The notes beneath the pieces are model-generated. The model was not told where the DNA came from. It was given only the letters and a program-made list of their open reading frames with translations, and made no database searches. Made by a program: the position numbers and the translations under genes. A DNA stretch of 64,000 nt from Closterium sp. NIES-65 (lineage: Eukaryota > Streptophyta > Zygnematophyceae > Desmidiales > Closteriaceae). The stretch spans positions 678,501-742,500 of the forward strand of contig CANXME010002591.1 of NCBI GenBank assembly GCA_948144175.1, read 5' to 3'. Below are positions 33,313 to 44,674 of the stretch, piece after piece. The stretch's first letter is position 1; each line of letters starts with the position of its first letter.

Positions 33313-33748
33313 TGTTGGGCTGAGGTGCCCTAGGATCTTTGTAGAGTTAAAGTTTGAGTAGGATGATGTAATAGCGGAAGCGTTGAATAAGAAAGCCTTG
33401 AACCACCTTGCGCTGGTATGTGAGGGCAAAGTAAGTTGATTAAAACAGGCAAATACAAAGCTTTATATAAGAGTACAAGGAATACGAATATATGTAATTA
33501 AACTACCTTGCTGTTGCGATTCGATACAGTGCGACTCGGGCAACTGCTCAATGTCGAGTCAGTTGTGTGTCCTTGCTGTCGCGCTGTATTGGCCAAGTCA
33601 AAGGTCGCTGACCTTTGACCTTCCCGTAACCTTCACGCGGTTACCCTAACCTCCGAGGGTTGACTCGCGATGCTTCGATTTGGACTTCTTCGCTTTGTGT
33701 CCTGAGTTTCGACACGACAGAGGCGCTTAAGACTTATTGTTCCCAACA
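33313..33748 (-). repeat. Copia-2 5' LTR (right)
   Basis: A 436-bp terminal repeat matching 27716-28151, adjacent to the tRNA-Met-like primer-binding site at 33301-33312 (minus strand). It carries the TATATAA-like box and the W-box palindrome of the family. Confidence 0.93.
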
Positions 33749-33753
33749 ACATT

Positions 33754-33887
33754 CTCGCCTCAAACTGTGATGTTAAAACGACCATTGAAACACCCAAACC
33801 GTCTAAGTAAAGAATCCTCTTGCATTAAAATATACCATATATAACCACCCGGGTATTATATAGGATTTTCCGTTGAGAGGACCCCCC
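33754..33887. other. Short host segment between Copia-2 and Copia-3
   Basis: About 130 bp of unique, AT-rich sequence with an ACCCGGGT box. It ends in a short run of C that may be the target duplication of Copia-3. Confidence 0.5.
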
Positions 33888-36800
33888 TGTCAGAATGAGG
33901 AATGGATGTTGCATTGAGGGTGGATCACAACGTCACCACACACTCTGAGCACAAGCAACAGTGGCCACAAGGCCAGTCCAAGAGATCACAAGTATATATA
34001 GTAAGTGTACAGACGAAGCAGGCAATAAACTCAAGTCTACGCATGACTAGAACCTGTGTCAACAAGGCCTAACTGCACACAACACCTCTGGTGGTCACAA
34101 GGCGGAAGCGCCTTGGTGAAGATGTCTGCAGTGTTGGCCTCGGACTCTACAAACTCGAAGCGAGCCTGTCCACGCCTCTGCAACTCTCGCAGAAGAAAGT
34201 ACCTGACGTGAATGTGCTTCACTCTGCTCTCCAGTCGCGGCTCACGACAGAGGAGGATCGACGCCTTGTTGTCAGTAAACAAGGTCGGTGCAGAGCTCGG
34301 CCGCTCACCAAGGTCGGCGAGCAAGAAGGTCAACCACCGTAACTCCTGTGCCGCCATGGCACCAGCGTAAATCTCAGCCTCAGCTGTAGAGGTCGAGACA
34401 GAAGAGGAGCGCGTGGAACGCCAGGAAACAGCTCCAGAATCCAGACTGAAACAGTACCCCTGAGTAGACCTGTGAGTCTCAGCGTCGTCAGCGTAAGAGG
34501 AGTCACAGTGACCAGTGAGTACGACAGACTGCTGCCCTCCAAGAACTAGCCCCACGCCTGATGTAGTCGCTAGGTACTTCGCCACCCTCACAGCTGCCGT
34601 CCAGTGAACAGGACGGTGTCTCCCTGGCGCAACAAAGCGCGCAAGGATGCTGAGAGGGAAGGCGAGGTCCGGGCGAGTACAAGTCATCAGGTACATGAGG
34701 CAACCCACAAGCTCTGCGTAGGGACCACTAGGCTCAAACGGCTCGTCAGGAAAGGGACCAGTGAGTCTGTGGTCAACAGCTAGAGGTGTGCGCTGTACGG
34801 TGGAGTGCTGAAGCCCGAACCGCTGAAGGACCTGCTGCACCATGTGTGACTGTGAGAGTGTAATGGTGCGAGCGGCTCTGTCCCTGGTGATCTGCAGGCC
34901 AAGGTAGTGGCGCAGCTCACCAAGATCAGTGCACGTGTGTCTCTTCTGCAGTTCGGACTTCACGTCTGCCAAAGCAACCCTGTCCGAAGTGGCGAAAACG
35001 AGGTCATCGACGTAGACCAAAACAAAGAACGGTGTGGAGCCACGACGAACGAACAGCGACGGGTCGGCAGAAGACGGCTGGAACCCAAGGTCAGAGAGGG
35101 TAGAACGCAGAGTGTCGTGCCACTCACGAGGGGCCTGGCGAAGACCGTAAACAGGTCGCCTCAGCCTCCACTGGGTCCCAGGAGGGAAGGTGCCAGTGAA
35201 GGCCGAGGGACGACGCAACCAGACCTCCTCGTGTAGGCTGCCCTGAAGGAAAGCAGTGGAGAAGTCGAGAGAGTGTAACTCGTAGTCTCTCTGTGCTGCT
35301 ACGTGTAGTAACACCCGAAGAGTGGTCATCTTCGGGGTAGGTGCGAAGGTCTGAAAGAAGTCAACTCCCTCGCGCTGACTGAAACCTCTAGCCACGTAGC
35401 GCGCCTTGAAGACCGGGGGAGATCCCGGTGGCCGCTTCACCCTGTAGATCCACATGCCGTCGACTACGTTCGCCCCAGGGGGGGGAACCTCATCGACGTA
35501 GGTGCCTGTGGATCTGTAGGAGGCCATCTCTGCGTCCATGGCAGCTCTCCACTGAGAGGCCCAAGGCCCTGACACTGCCTCAGCGTAAGTGCGAGGAGTC
35601 GGAATGTCAAGGGCGTCGGGGTCACCCTCAGGGGCGAGGAGCATGGCACAGAGATGAGGGGAAGCGGCCGCCAGGAACTCTAGCTCAAACTGCCTGTCCT
35701 CTAGGGCGTCACAGCCAAGGGCAGACACACCCCCGACGGCCAGAGGACTGGTAGGAGGAGCAGCCACAAGCGTGGTGGCGTAGTCAAGGCGGCGGGTAGA
35801 GGCAAAGTCAGTAACTGCGGCAGTAAGAGCGGACACAGAGGACACAGAGGCACGAGGGTGAGTAACAAGAGAGGCGAGAACACGAGAGAGAACAGGACGG
35901 TACGTGCGGTAGTAGTCAGTGACAGGAGTAGGGAGCGACACAGTGAGGGCCGACTCAGGAGGAGACGGAAGCACAGACTGAGACGGACGAGGTGGACTAG
36001 AAAGAAGGAAGGCAGTACGAAGGTCAGTGAAGGGAACAGGAGACGAGGGACGAGCACGAGGGGAGCGACGAGTAGCCCAAGAACGAGACGGAGGAGGAGA
36101 GGACAAAGGCGGAGAACTGGGGAAAACAGCGGGGGAGGAGTCAGGAGGAGGAAACGTGGGACCGTAGACAGGAGGAGAGGCGGAGGAGGGAGGAGAAGGG
36201 GAGGGGAGACCAAGGATCCGAAGACCCGAGACAGGAGGAGGAAGTGGCTGCTGCTGCTGCGGCTGCGACTGCTGCTGCTGCGGACGCGGCTGCTGCTGGG
36301 ACTGCTGCTCCTGCGGGTCCAGCTGCTGCTGCTGCTGCTGCTGCTCCTGCGGCTCCAGCTGCTGCTGCTGCTCCTCCAGCCGCTGTAACTCCCTCTCCTC
36401 TCTCTCCAACGCCAGCTGCTCGTCACGGGCACGGCGAACACGAGTCTGGTGCCTAGTCGGGTAGGGGTGGGGGGGTGGAGTAGTGTCCGAAGCAGCGGCA
36501 GCTCCAGAGTCCACCTCAGACGAACTAGGCGCACCACCCCCAGAGGCAGCACTAACACCAGCTCCAGAACCCGGCTCACCTGAACCCGAAGGAGGCGCAC
36601 CCTCACCCCCAGACGCAGCACCCCCAGTGTCCGCGCGGCCAGCACCAACTCCCGGACGACAAGAGTCCTCTGCACCCACCGGGTCAGCTCCAACTCCAGA
36701 ACCAGAAACTCCAGCTCCAACTCCAGCTCCAACTCCAGCACCCCCAGAACCAGAAACCGGTACAGGAACAGGCGCCGCACCAACCTCTCGAGAGCTAGCA

Positions 36801-38054
36801 CCAGCGGCACGCTGCGAGGAGGACTGTGGGGAGGGAGGCTGTACCGGAGGGGCTACCGAAGGAGGAGGGGTAGCCTGGGACACACCTGACGGGGCTGGAC
36901 CAGGGGGGGGAGGCTGTACCGGGGGAGCAGGAGGGGGAACGGCAGTCAGGAAGAGGGGGGGAGGAGGAACCGGGAGACCTCGACTGGGGTACCTGACGTA
37001 GTACGGAGTGGACTCCTCGAAACGGACGTCACGGGAGTCAAAGAACCGGTGAGAGGGAGGGTGGTAAAAGGTGAAGTCAGAGGAGTCCTCAGGGAAACCA
37101 AGGAAGACACAGGGGACGGCACGAGGCGAGAGCTTGTCCGCGGAGGTGTCGCGGACAAGAGCCAAGCACCCCCAGACACGAAACCGCGACGCAACACCAG
37201 GGGACCCTGTCCAAAGACTGGTCGGTGAAACCTCTGGTCGAGAGACACGTGGCCAGAGGTTCAGCTGGTGCGCGGCGTACCTGACCGCGTAGGGCCACAG
37301 AAAATGGGGGGCACAGGCGTGAGTCAGGGAGGTGCGGGCGATCTCCATGACCAGGCCTATGCGGCGCTCAGCAACCCCATTCTGCTGTGGGGACTCTGGA
37401 AGCGTCCAGGACTGACGAATGCCCTGCTCGCGACAGAATCCAGCGAGAATGCCGGAGCGAAACTCACCCCCACGGTCGGAGTGGAGACAGCTGACACGAC
37501 GACCACGAGTGTCCTCAGTGGTGAGCAACCACCTGATCAGCGTAGAAGTCACCTCAGACTTCTTCGCCAGAGGGAACACTGTGGTGTAGCGGGAGAAGTC
37601 GTCAACTACCACCAGAAAGTAACGCTCACGCTCAGGGCCTAGACGAGGGGCTGGGCCCCAGACGTCCAAGTGAAGCGTCTCAAAAGGCTCGGTGGCCGGA
37701 CGAAGGGAGGAGGAGTGAGGGGTGGCGCGCAGCCTACCCTCGACGCAGGGACGACACGGCGGCGCAGGCGAGGGCGGCAGCGACGGCAAGACACGTGGGA
37801 GGCCTAGGACAAGACGCTGACTAGACATAGCGCGCAGACGTGGAAGGGACGGGTGCCCCATCCGGTGGTGCCACAGAACGGTGGGGTGGGCAAGCGACCG
37901 GCAGGAGCACGACGCAGCGACTGGAACAGACGTAGGAACCTGACACGACACAGACACCTGGGGGGACGTAGCAACCTGGTGAGACGCGGGGACCCGAACG
38001 GGGGGGGGAACCGGGGGCAGTGGCAGTAGGGGGGGCTGCTGGTGCGGCCGCTGG

Positions 38055-38093
<39 letters not shown>

Positions 38094-40084
38094 GGCTGCT
38101 GCTGCTGCTGCGGCTGCTGCTGCGGCGCACGCGGGCCAGTGTGAAGAGTGTAGAGACCCGAGCCCGGCTCAGCAGTAAAGGTAGCAAGAGGCTGGTAAGA
38201 GTCTCCGTCAACACACACCGCAGTCTCTCCAGAAGGCTCAAACCACACACCCACGTGCTGACTCACGAGGGGTCGCACGCCCACCAAGTTCCGGGAGAAC
38301 GAGGGGACGTGAAACCCAGTGAGAGACCCAGAGGGAGCAGCAGGACACGGTAAAGTGGTAGTGTGACGTGCAGTGACTGGTCCCGTAGTGGGATCAGCCA
38401 ACGCTACAGAAACAGGCGCAGGAAGTGGTGTAAGTGTCGTGCTGTCCCGAAAGAAGCAGTGGGAGGCTCCAGAGTCCAGTGTGAACGACAGCGAAGCGTC
38501 CTCTGAGGTAGTCGCTGGTCTAGAGTCTACACAAGTACCTACACTAGCAACAGGCAACTGAGCAAGACTAGCACCTAAGCTAACAACACCAGAGTAAACA
38601 GAGTCAGAAACACTAGAGTCAACAACAGCATACATAGCATGAGGAGCACTAATCAGATCAACTAACTGCTCAGCAGACATGCCCCACAGAGCGGAGCCGT
38701 GGCGCTGAACCAGAGGAAGCCAGTCAGGAGCAGGACCGCCAACCCCGTAGGTCAACCGGACCGTGTCAGTGAGCTGAGCAAAGCACTGACCAGGGGGGTG
38801 AAAGCGGCCACAAGGGTGGCCCCGACGAGGACCTGTCTGAACCTGGTAGGGGCAGGGAGGGTAAGCAGCACCGCGCTGGGGCTGACGCAGCCCCGACCCC
38901 GGAGCCAGCTGCTGACGCTGCTGCTGCTGAGGCTGCTGGGAGGAAAGGGGCTGCTACTGCTGCTGAAGGTGCTGCTGACGCTGAGCCTGGTACCACGCCG
39001 CTGCTCCACCTAGCGGGGCCGGCAGTACAGGAGGCGACTGACGAGCTCGAGGGTCGCCGCCACCAGCAGGTGCAGTGGAGTCACCAGCCGCTGCACGAGG
39101 GGTCTCTCCAGACGCTGCACTCCCACCACCGCCAGTCGCAACAGCACCCCCACTACCTCCGCTACCTCCGCCTCCACCTCCACCGGAACCACCTTTCTTG
39201 CCCCCCCTGCCGCGGGACCGCGACGCAGTCGTAACAGCAGCCGCAGTCGCGTCAGTAGCGGCAGTGGCAAGAGAGGCAGTGAAGGTGGGTAACTGCGGGA
39301 CTGTGCACCCGTGGAAGAGTGGGGGGGACACAGTACCAGAGGCGGCAGCTACCGAACGAAGGTTGCTCTCGACATCCTTGAGTGCAGACTCAAGGACCTC
39401 GATAGTCAGCTCACTAGGGTGCTTCAGCAGAAGCGCGTCACGAACGGAGGCAAGGCGGTCAGGGAGGCTAGTGGCGATGAAATAGACAGTAATCGCCATG
39501 GGGGGAGGAAGCAGTGCAAGCTGTGCCTCAGTGCAAGCAGCGCGGTAACTAGCGTCGAGCGAGCGGAGGTGAGCGATCAAGTCAGCAGAGCGCTCAAACG
39601 AGGCAAGATCAGGAAACAGGAACGGGAGGAAAAGACGGCCGAGAGAGACAGTAGCGGGAGTAGAGTAGCGGGCCTTAATCGCAGTGAGGTACGCAGCAGC
39701 GGTGCGAACCTGAGTAAAGTGGACCTCCTCGGACTCAGGGAGGAGGCTGCTGAGTGCGATGCAGGCCGCAGCGTCACGCGACGTCCAAGCCGTCCGGTCA
39801 GCGCGCTGACGGGCAAAGCGAGCCGTAGCAGCGTCGTCAGGAGCAGGGCCTAAAGCGGTAGGCTCGGGGGGCTCGGGGAGGTCACCAGTAGCGTGTGACC
39901 AGAGGGTCTCGCCCCCCTGGACATGACTCTCTAACAGACGACGAGCGCGAAGAAGCCAGACGGAAAAGTCAAGGGGTCTACCGTCAGCGTCGAAACGAAG
40001 AACTCGCGGAGTCGCCATAGTGAGAACCAACGCGAACGAACAGGCGAGTAACAACCGGGGGGGAAGAGGACTCAGTCGCAGCGG

Positions 40085-40680
40085 AAGAGCGGGCTAGGGC
40101 GACGGGCCAAAACGTAGGGTAGGGCAACGGGCCAGGGCCTAGGGTAGGGCGACGGGCCAGAGCCTAGGGAGGGCGACGGGCCAGGGCCTAGGGAGGGCGA
40201 CGGGCTAGGGCCTAGGGAGGGCGACGCGACGGGAGAAAGGGCGGGAGCGACGCGACGGGGCAGGGCGACGCGACGGGACAGGGCGACGCGACGGGGCAGG
40301 GCGGCGCGACGGAGCAGGGCGACGGGACAGGGCAGGGCGACGCGACGGGGTAGGGCGACGCGACGGGACAGGGCGACGGGACGGGACGGGACGGGACAGG
40401 GCGACGCGACGGGACGGGACAGGGCGACGCGACGGGACAGGGCGACGCGACGGGACGGGACAGGGCGACGCGACGGGACAGGGCGACGGTACGGGACAGG
40501 GCGACGCGACGGGACAGGGCGACGGGACAGGGCAGGGCGACGCGACGGGACAGGGGGGGAACAGGCGGGCGCGACGCGACGGGGGGAACAGGCGCGACGC
40601 GACGGGGGGAACGGGCGCGACACGACGGGGGGAACGGGCGCGACGCGACGGGGGGGAACGGGCGCGACGCGACGGGGGAG
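40085..40680. repeat. GC-rich tandem repeat in the Copia-3 leader
   Basis: Tandem and mixed copies of short units built on GGGCGACGCGACGGGACA, GGGCGACGGGCC and GAACGGGCGCGACGCGACGG. They fill most of the space between the primer-binding site and gag. Open frames on the minus strand give only serine-arginine-proline repeats. Confidence 0.85.
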
Positions 40681-40811
40681 ATGATGCTAGGCTCGGTACT
40701 AGGCGCGGTAACAACTAAACTGGTACGAACGAGAGGTAGGATCAGGCTCGGGAGGTACGAACGGAGAACGGAGGAACGGGATCCCACAGGATCCTAACCT
40801 AGCTGATACCA

Positions 40812-40921
40812 TGTCAGAATGAGGAATGGATGTTGCATTGATGTTGGTTGGGGTACATATGACAAACCCTAACTTCTGTACCCCCTAAGACAAACCTCAC
40901 TACAGGCTACAACATTTGACA
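40812..40921 (-). repeat. Copia-3 5' LTR
   Basis: On the minus strand it runs from TGTCAAATGTTG to CATTCTGACA, 110 bp. The first part aligns with the Copia-4 LTR at 58422 (TGTCAAATGTTG, then TAGGCTGTAGTGAGG-like, then TTAGGGTTTG), which identifies the family. Confidence 0.75.
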
Positions 40922-41203
40922 CCCCCCCCCCTTTTTCCCTGTGGTTATCATATCACCCCCGGGTGTTATGTCCAGGAGAATACGGTACCAGTCTGTCATC
41001 ACACTCATGTACAGTAGCCCAGATTGTGGATATATTCTTTCTGATACCCTAATACATCATAAGGCTAACAAACAAATCTACCGTAGGCAACTGGCAATTC
41101 AAGTCCCCATTATGGCATAAATACAGCGTAGACTGCCGACACCAAACATAAAAAAGCATAGCGCACCCTCAAAGCAGCAGAAGCAGCAGCAGCAGCAGCA
41201 TCC
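40922..41203. repeat. C-tract interspersed repeat (copy 2) and ERF 3' flank
   Basis: From 40922 to 40992 the sequence is the reverse-orientation counterpart of 27290-27460: a long C run, CACCCCCGGGTG, then GGAGAATACGGTA. The remainder to 41203 is AT-rich and is presumably the 3' UTR or flank of the ERF gene. Confidence 0.5.
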
Positions 41204-44200
41204 CTACTGTGTGAGAGCCGAGGCAGCATTGCTGCCAGAGTGCGAGCCACTGCCCATGAGCAGCACACTATCAAGCTCATCCATAAAGTCGAGCGACACG
41301 CCCTCCACCTCCCAGGCATCCATCAGCTCCAACTCCCCGCCCAGCAGGTCATCGTCCCCAAACCCATCCCCATCCTCCAACCCACCCATGCACTCTAACC
41401 CATCCATGCCCTCCAAGCACCCCTCCGGCAGGTGCGGTAGCAGCTCATCCTGTTCCTTCTCCCCCTCTCCCACCCTCTGTTTGCTTCCGGCTTGACAGTG
41501 GATTGCCTCCTCACTGCTACCACCAGTCCACCCACTCACCCTCACAGAGGCAGTCAGCATCAACCCGCCTTCCTCTTCCCTCCCCTCCTGCTGCGCCTCG
41601 TCCTCTCCACCCTCCTCCTCCTCTACTTCCTGCAGCTCCCCTCCGAAGCACGCAGGCAGATCAAACGCGCCCTGCATGAGCAGCGCCTCATCCTCACCGT
41701 CGAAAAGCGCGCACGAGATCTCATCCAAATCCTGCACGCTGGCGCTGTGCGTCAGACTGCCCTCCAGCAGCAGCAACAGCCCCGCATCGTTTCCGCCGCC
41801 CATGCAATCCGCCAGGTCTAGACTCCACGCCACCTCCATATCCAGCAGCGCTGCAGCCTCCTCATTACTCAATGCCTCGTCAGGGATGCTCAGTGCTTCC
41901 GCCGGCACGTCGTCTAGGGCCAGATTGGCTAGATTGGCACCACCAACACCAGCAGTTTTAGCAGGAGCAGCAGGTGGGGCAACAGCCGTGGAAACAGCAG
42001 CAGCAACCGTTGGCAGTGCAGAGGGGCTGTCCGGTCGTGTGATGGGGGACGGAGATGATGATGCTGCAGCGACCTTAGCTGAACCTGCCTTGCACAAACC
42101 AGTGCCGGTCACCACAGCAGGAGCAGCAGCAGCAGCAGCAGCAGCAGCGCCAGAGCCATTGGGTTTCCCGGATTTACCGCTCTTCCTCCCCGCGTACGGC
42201 CTGGTGCGGGCGCACCCGCTCGACTCACCACCACGCGCACAAGCAGCACCTGCAGTCGCCGCCACCTCCGCCGGCGCCTGTGGCAGAACGGGGGGCGCGG
42301 AGGGGGCGGCCATTTCGGGCTCCGCGTCCGCCACGCACGACGTGCAGCTGGCGATGCGCGGAAGGAGCGCACCGCGCAGCGTCGCCGCCTCCGGAAACGC
42401 AGCAGCACGGCGCGAGCCTTTCCCCGAGGGGACGACGGCTCCAGTAGGTTTCATCAGCTGCCCGTCGCTCAGTGTACCCATGGCGGCTGCGCCTGCTGCG
42501 GGGGCGGCGGCTCCAGTGCTGCCTGATGAGGCCTGACGGCTGTGCATGGCCATGGCTGGCGGCGGCGGTGCCATAAGGTTGATGCTCCCAAGCCGGGCAG
42601 CAGCGGTTCTGTCGCACGCAGCAGCGGTAGGCAGAGGCACAGACGCAACGGCAGCAGAGGGAATAGGAGCAGCAGGAGCGTCAGTAGGAGCGACAGCTCG
42701 AGCGGACGCGCAATCCGCCAACGGGAAGTTGGTTTTAGCAGCGGCACCGCGGATCGCCCTCGCGGCAGCATCGTACGCCTTAGCGGCCGTCTCGGCCGAG
42801 TCGTACGTTCCCAGCCACACGCGCACGCCGCGCGTTGGGTCGCGAATCTCAGCCGCCCACTTGCCCCACGGCCGCTGCCGCACGCCTCGGAAGACGCAGC
42901 TGCTCGTGTGCTTCGCGGGCTGGGGAGAACCGGACGAGACCGCAGCCCCGGGGGAGGCGGGATTGGAGGCGTACGCGGTCGTCACGCTGGCATGCGCGGA
43001 TCGCGCGGATCGCGCGGAATGCGCGTCGGGATGCTCGCCGTCGCTGTTGCTGCTGCCGCCACCGCCGCTGGCAGTGATGGTGCTGCACGTGCTGTGACTC
43101 GCGTCCGCCCCTGCGCCGTCCTTCTGCCTCTTCGATCCGCCAGCTCCGCTCACTCCGCTTACTCCGCTCGCCGCCGCCTTCCCGCCGTTCACCAGCTTGC
43201 GCTTCATCCCCGCTTGCTGCGCCTGGGCCAGCGCGTGCGCGTCGACGGGGACCCCCGGGAAATGCGGCAGGAACTGCGCGCCAGCGGCAATGCCGGTGGG
43301 GAGGTGAGTTGGCCGGGCCGAAAGCTTCTCCGAAGGATGCGCCGCTTGCGCCAAATCGTTTCGCTCGCCGCCATTCGCGGGATATCCCGCTGCGCCTGAT
43401 GCGGCAATCACTGGTCGCATCGCGGAGGCAGCGACGCTCCCCTGATCCTCCCCCATAACGCGGAATGCGGGGAAATGCGCCATGGATTGCGCCGCGCCGT
43501 ACGATCCGGTTTGTCTGAGGTCAGGAGCCTGACTCATCGATCCGTTGGCGATGCGGGAACCGTCGTGGATAGGAATTGAGCTGTGTAGCGCAGACGGCGC
43601 GCCGGGGGCGCCAATGTACCCGCTCTGCTGCTGCCGCACGTCACGGTCGAATTGATTGAGGCGTTGCTGATGGTGATCGGCCGCCTCCTGGGCATGGCCG
43701 TGCGTCGCCGCGGGAATGGGGGAGCTCCCATACAGGTACCCGTACGCGCCGTTGTAATAAGCGCCGAAAGTGGCGGGGTTCGCGGATCCTGCGCTGTACG
43801 GCGACTCCGCAATTGCCGCGGAGCAGCCTGCGACGGAGCACGACATTCTGCTCGTCGCAATCATCGCCGGCGATCCGGCGCTCGCCGCGCCCGAAGCGCC
43901 GCCTACCAAGCCACCGTGATAACTCCTCTGCGCGGTGTAGCCGTAAGGGGAGGGGCTGCACGGGAAATGCTGCCCCCCGAAATAGTAATTTAGTGTCGCG
44001 GCAGACGAGTAGGCCGCCGCATTGCCAGTTCCGCCCGGCGGATCGGACGGGAATCGCAGTGTGGCCGCAGATCGCGGCGAAGCAGCGAAGTTCGACGAGC
44101 GGACGGACGTCGCCGCGGTGGAAGCGGCAAAGCCGCGTCTCCGTGGATTGCGGTGGTTGCCGGAGTAGAATCCGTGGGATGGCAAGCCGAACGAGTCCTC

Positions 44201-44674
44201 ATCGTCCGACGAATCGTCCGTCGCGTCAGGGTCGGTGTTAATCACCTCCGCGCGGCCTCCCCGGATCGAAACTCGTACGCCTCCTCTTCTCGCGGACCCT
44301 ACCTTGGCGACGCGGGCACCGTCGTCGGCGACAGCGAGCGACGACGGCTGCCGTTGAACGGTGCAGAAACTCGCGGAGCAATTCTTGCGATCGATCGCTT
44401 CCGCAAAATGTGGTATGCTCCGACTGACCGCCACGTGTGAGTCGAAACAGTCGTCCATGGACAATACGTCGGGGGAGGCGGAAGAGAGGGGGGGAGCAGT
44501 TGGGGCAGACGAGGGGAACTCGCAGGAGATCGGATGACCGTGAAGAGACTGAAGGCAATTGTTTGATGCCACGATCCCCGAAGGCTGAGAAACCTTGAGC
44601 GAACTGCTTGAAGATTGGCTGCAGATGAATGCAGAAGAGTGGTAAGAGTTATGTACGAGTTGACGGCCTGGCAT
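41204..44674 (-). CDS. AP2/ERF transcription factor, very long, single exon
   Basis: A DNA-binding transcription factor of the ERF type, expected in the nucleus. One uninterrupted frame from ATG at 44674 to TAG at 41204 gives 1156 residues. A single AP2/ERF domain lies at about residues 588-648: [38 protein letters not shown] and [16 protein letters not shown]. The WAAEIRDP and TYD positions carry the alanine and aspartate typical of ERF rather than DREB members. A stretch with SKRQKDG and KRKLVNGG nearby suits nuclear import. The rest is alanine/serine-rich and probably disordered. The C-terminus is acidic ([24 protein letters not shown]) and could activate transcription. A TATTTAAA sequence only about 15 bp upstream of this ATG raises the option that transcription starts here and translation begins at MDDCFDS (44458). 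Most ERF proteins have 200-400 residues, so this one is exceptional in size. Confidence 0.9.
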   Translation of the reverse strand: MPGRQLVHNSYHSSAFICSQSSSSSLKVSQPSGIVASNNCLQSLHGHPISCEFPSSAPTAPPLSSASPDVLSMDDCFDSHVAVSRSIPHFAEAIDRKNCSASFCTVQRQPSSLAVADDGARVAKVGSARRGGVRVSIRGGRAEVINTDPDATDDSSDDEDSFGLPSHGFYSGNHRNPRRRGFAASTAATSVRSSNFAASPRSAATLRFPSDPPGGTGNAAAYSSAATLNYYFGGQHFPCSPSPYGYTAQRSYHGGLVGGASGAASAGSPAMIATSRMSCSVAGCSAAIAESPYSAGSANPATFGAYYNGAYGYLYGSSPIPAATHGHAQEAADHHQQRLNQFDRDVRQQQSGYIGAPGAPSALHSSIPIHDGSRIANGSMSQAPDLRQTGSYGAAQSMAHFPAFRVMGEDQGSVAASAMRPVIAASGAAGYPANGGERNDLAQAAHPSEKLSARPTHLPTGIAAGAQFLPHFPGVPVDAHALAQAQQAGMKRKLVNGGKAAASGVSGVSGAGGSKRQKDGAGADASHSTCSTITASGGGGSSNSDGEHPDAHSARSARSAHASVTTAYASNPASPGAAVSSGSPQPAKHTSSCVFRGVRQRPWGKWAAEIRDPTRGVRVWLGTYDSAETAAKAYDAAARAIRGAAAKTNFPLADCASARAVAPTDAPAAPIPSAAVASVPLPTAAACDRTAAARLGSINLMAPPPPAMAMHSRQASSGSTGAAAPAAGAAAMGTLSDGQLMKPTGAVVPSGKGSRRAAAFPEAATLRGALLPRIASCTSCVADAEPEMAAPSAPPVLPQAPAEVAATAGAACARGGESSGCARTRPYAGRKSGKSGKPNGSGAAAAAAAAAPAVVTGTGLCKAGSAKVAAASSSPSPITRPDSPSALPTVAAAVSTAVAPPAAPAKTAGVGGANLANLALDDVPAEALSIPDEALSNEEAAALLDMEVAWSLDLADCMGGGNDAGLLLLLEGSLTHSASVQDLDEISCALFDGEDEALLMQGAFDLPACFGGELQEVEEEEGGEDEAQQEGREEEGGLMLTASVRVSGWTGGSSEEAIHCQAGSKQRVGEGEKEQDELLPHLPEGCLEGMDGLECMGGLEDGDGFGDDDLLGGELELMDAWEVEGVSLDFMDELDSVLLMGSGSHSGSNAASALTQ

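Larger units (their letters stand above)
27711..33753 (-). mobile_element. Copia-2: Ty1/copia LTR retrotransposon, nearly whole
   Basis: The element spans 27716-33748 (6.03 kb) and is flanked by the target duplication ACATT (27711-27715, 33749-33753). LTRs of 436 bp differ at about six sites (about 1.4%). The minus-strand primer-binding site TGGTATGAGAGC follows the right-hand (5') LTR, and a purine tract precedes the left-hand one. Parts on the minus strand: gag from about 33.25 kb, CCHC knuckle near 32.1 kb, protease near 31.8 kb, integrase 31.1-30.5 kb, reverse transcriptase with YVDD near 29.1 kb, RNase H near 28.6 kb. It looks nearly whole, with about two breaks. The proteins and LTRs are close relatives of Copia-1, so one family inserted at both places, probably in the same period. 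Confidence 0.93.
33888..40921 (-). mobile_element. Copia-3: Ty1/copia element of a second family
   Basis: The element is read on the minus strand. The right-hand (5') terminal repeat is 40812-40921, beginning TGTCAAATGTTG and ending TTCTGACA. It is followed by a primer-binding site TGGTATCAGCT and a GC-rich repeat leader (about 40.08-40.68 kb). Gag lies at about 40.05-38.9 kb, with glycine-rich and glutamine-rich tracts and a cysteine/histidine knuckle. Protease lies near 38.4 kb, integrase 37.9-37.0 kb, a long proline/glycine/glutamine-rich spacer 36.95-35.9 kb, reverse transcriptase with YVDD near 35.0 kb, and RNase H near 34.4 kb. Coding parts look nearly whole, with few breaks, but the two ends share only about 30 bp, so the termini are not a normal LTR pair. 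Both outer flanks are runs of C, which may hide a CCCCC target duplication. Gag resembles that of Copia-5; the LTR resembles Copia-4. Confidence 0.88.

Noticed and set aside
34091-37001. Plus-strand frames opposite Copia-3, including alanine-rich ones
   Set aside because: They are antisense shadows of the integrase spacer and the glutamine-rich tracts.
40072-40787. Minus-strand frames rich in serine, arginine and proline
   Set aside because: They are translations of the Copia-3 leader repeat upstream of gag.
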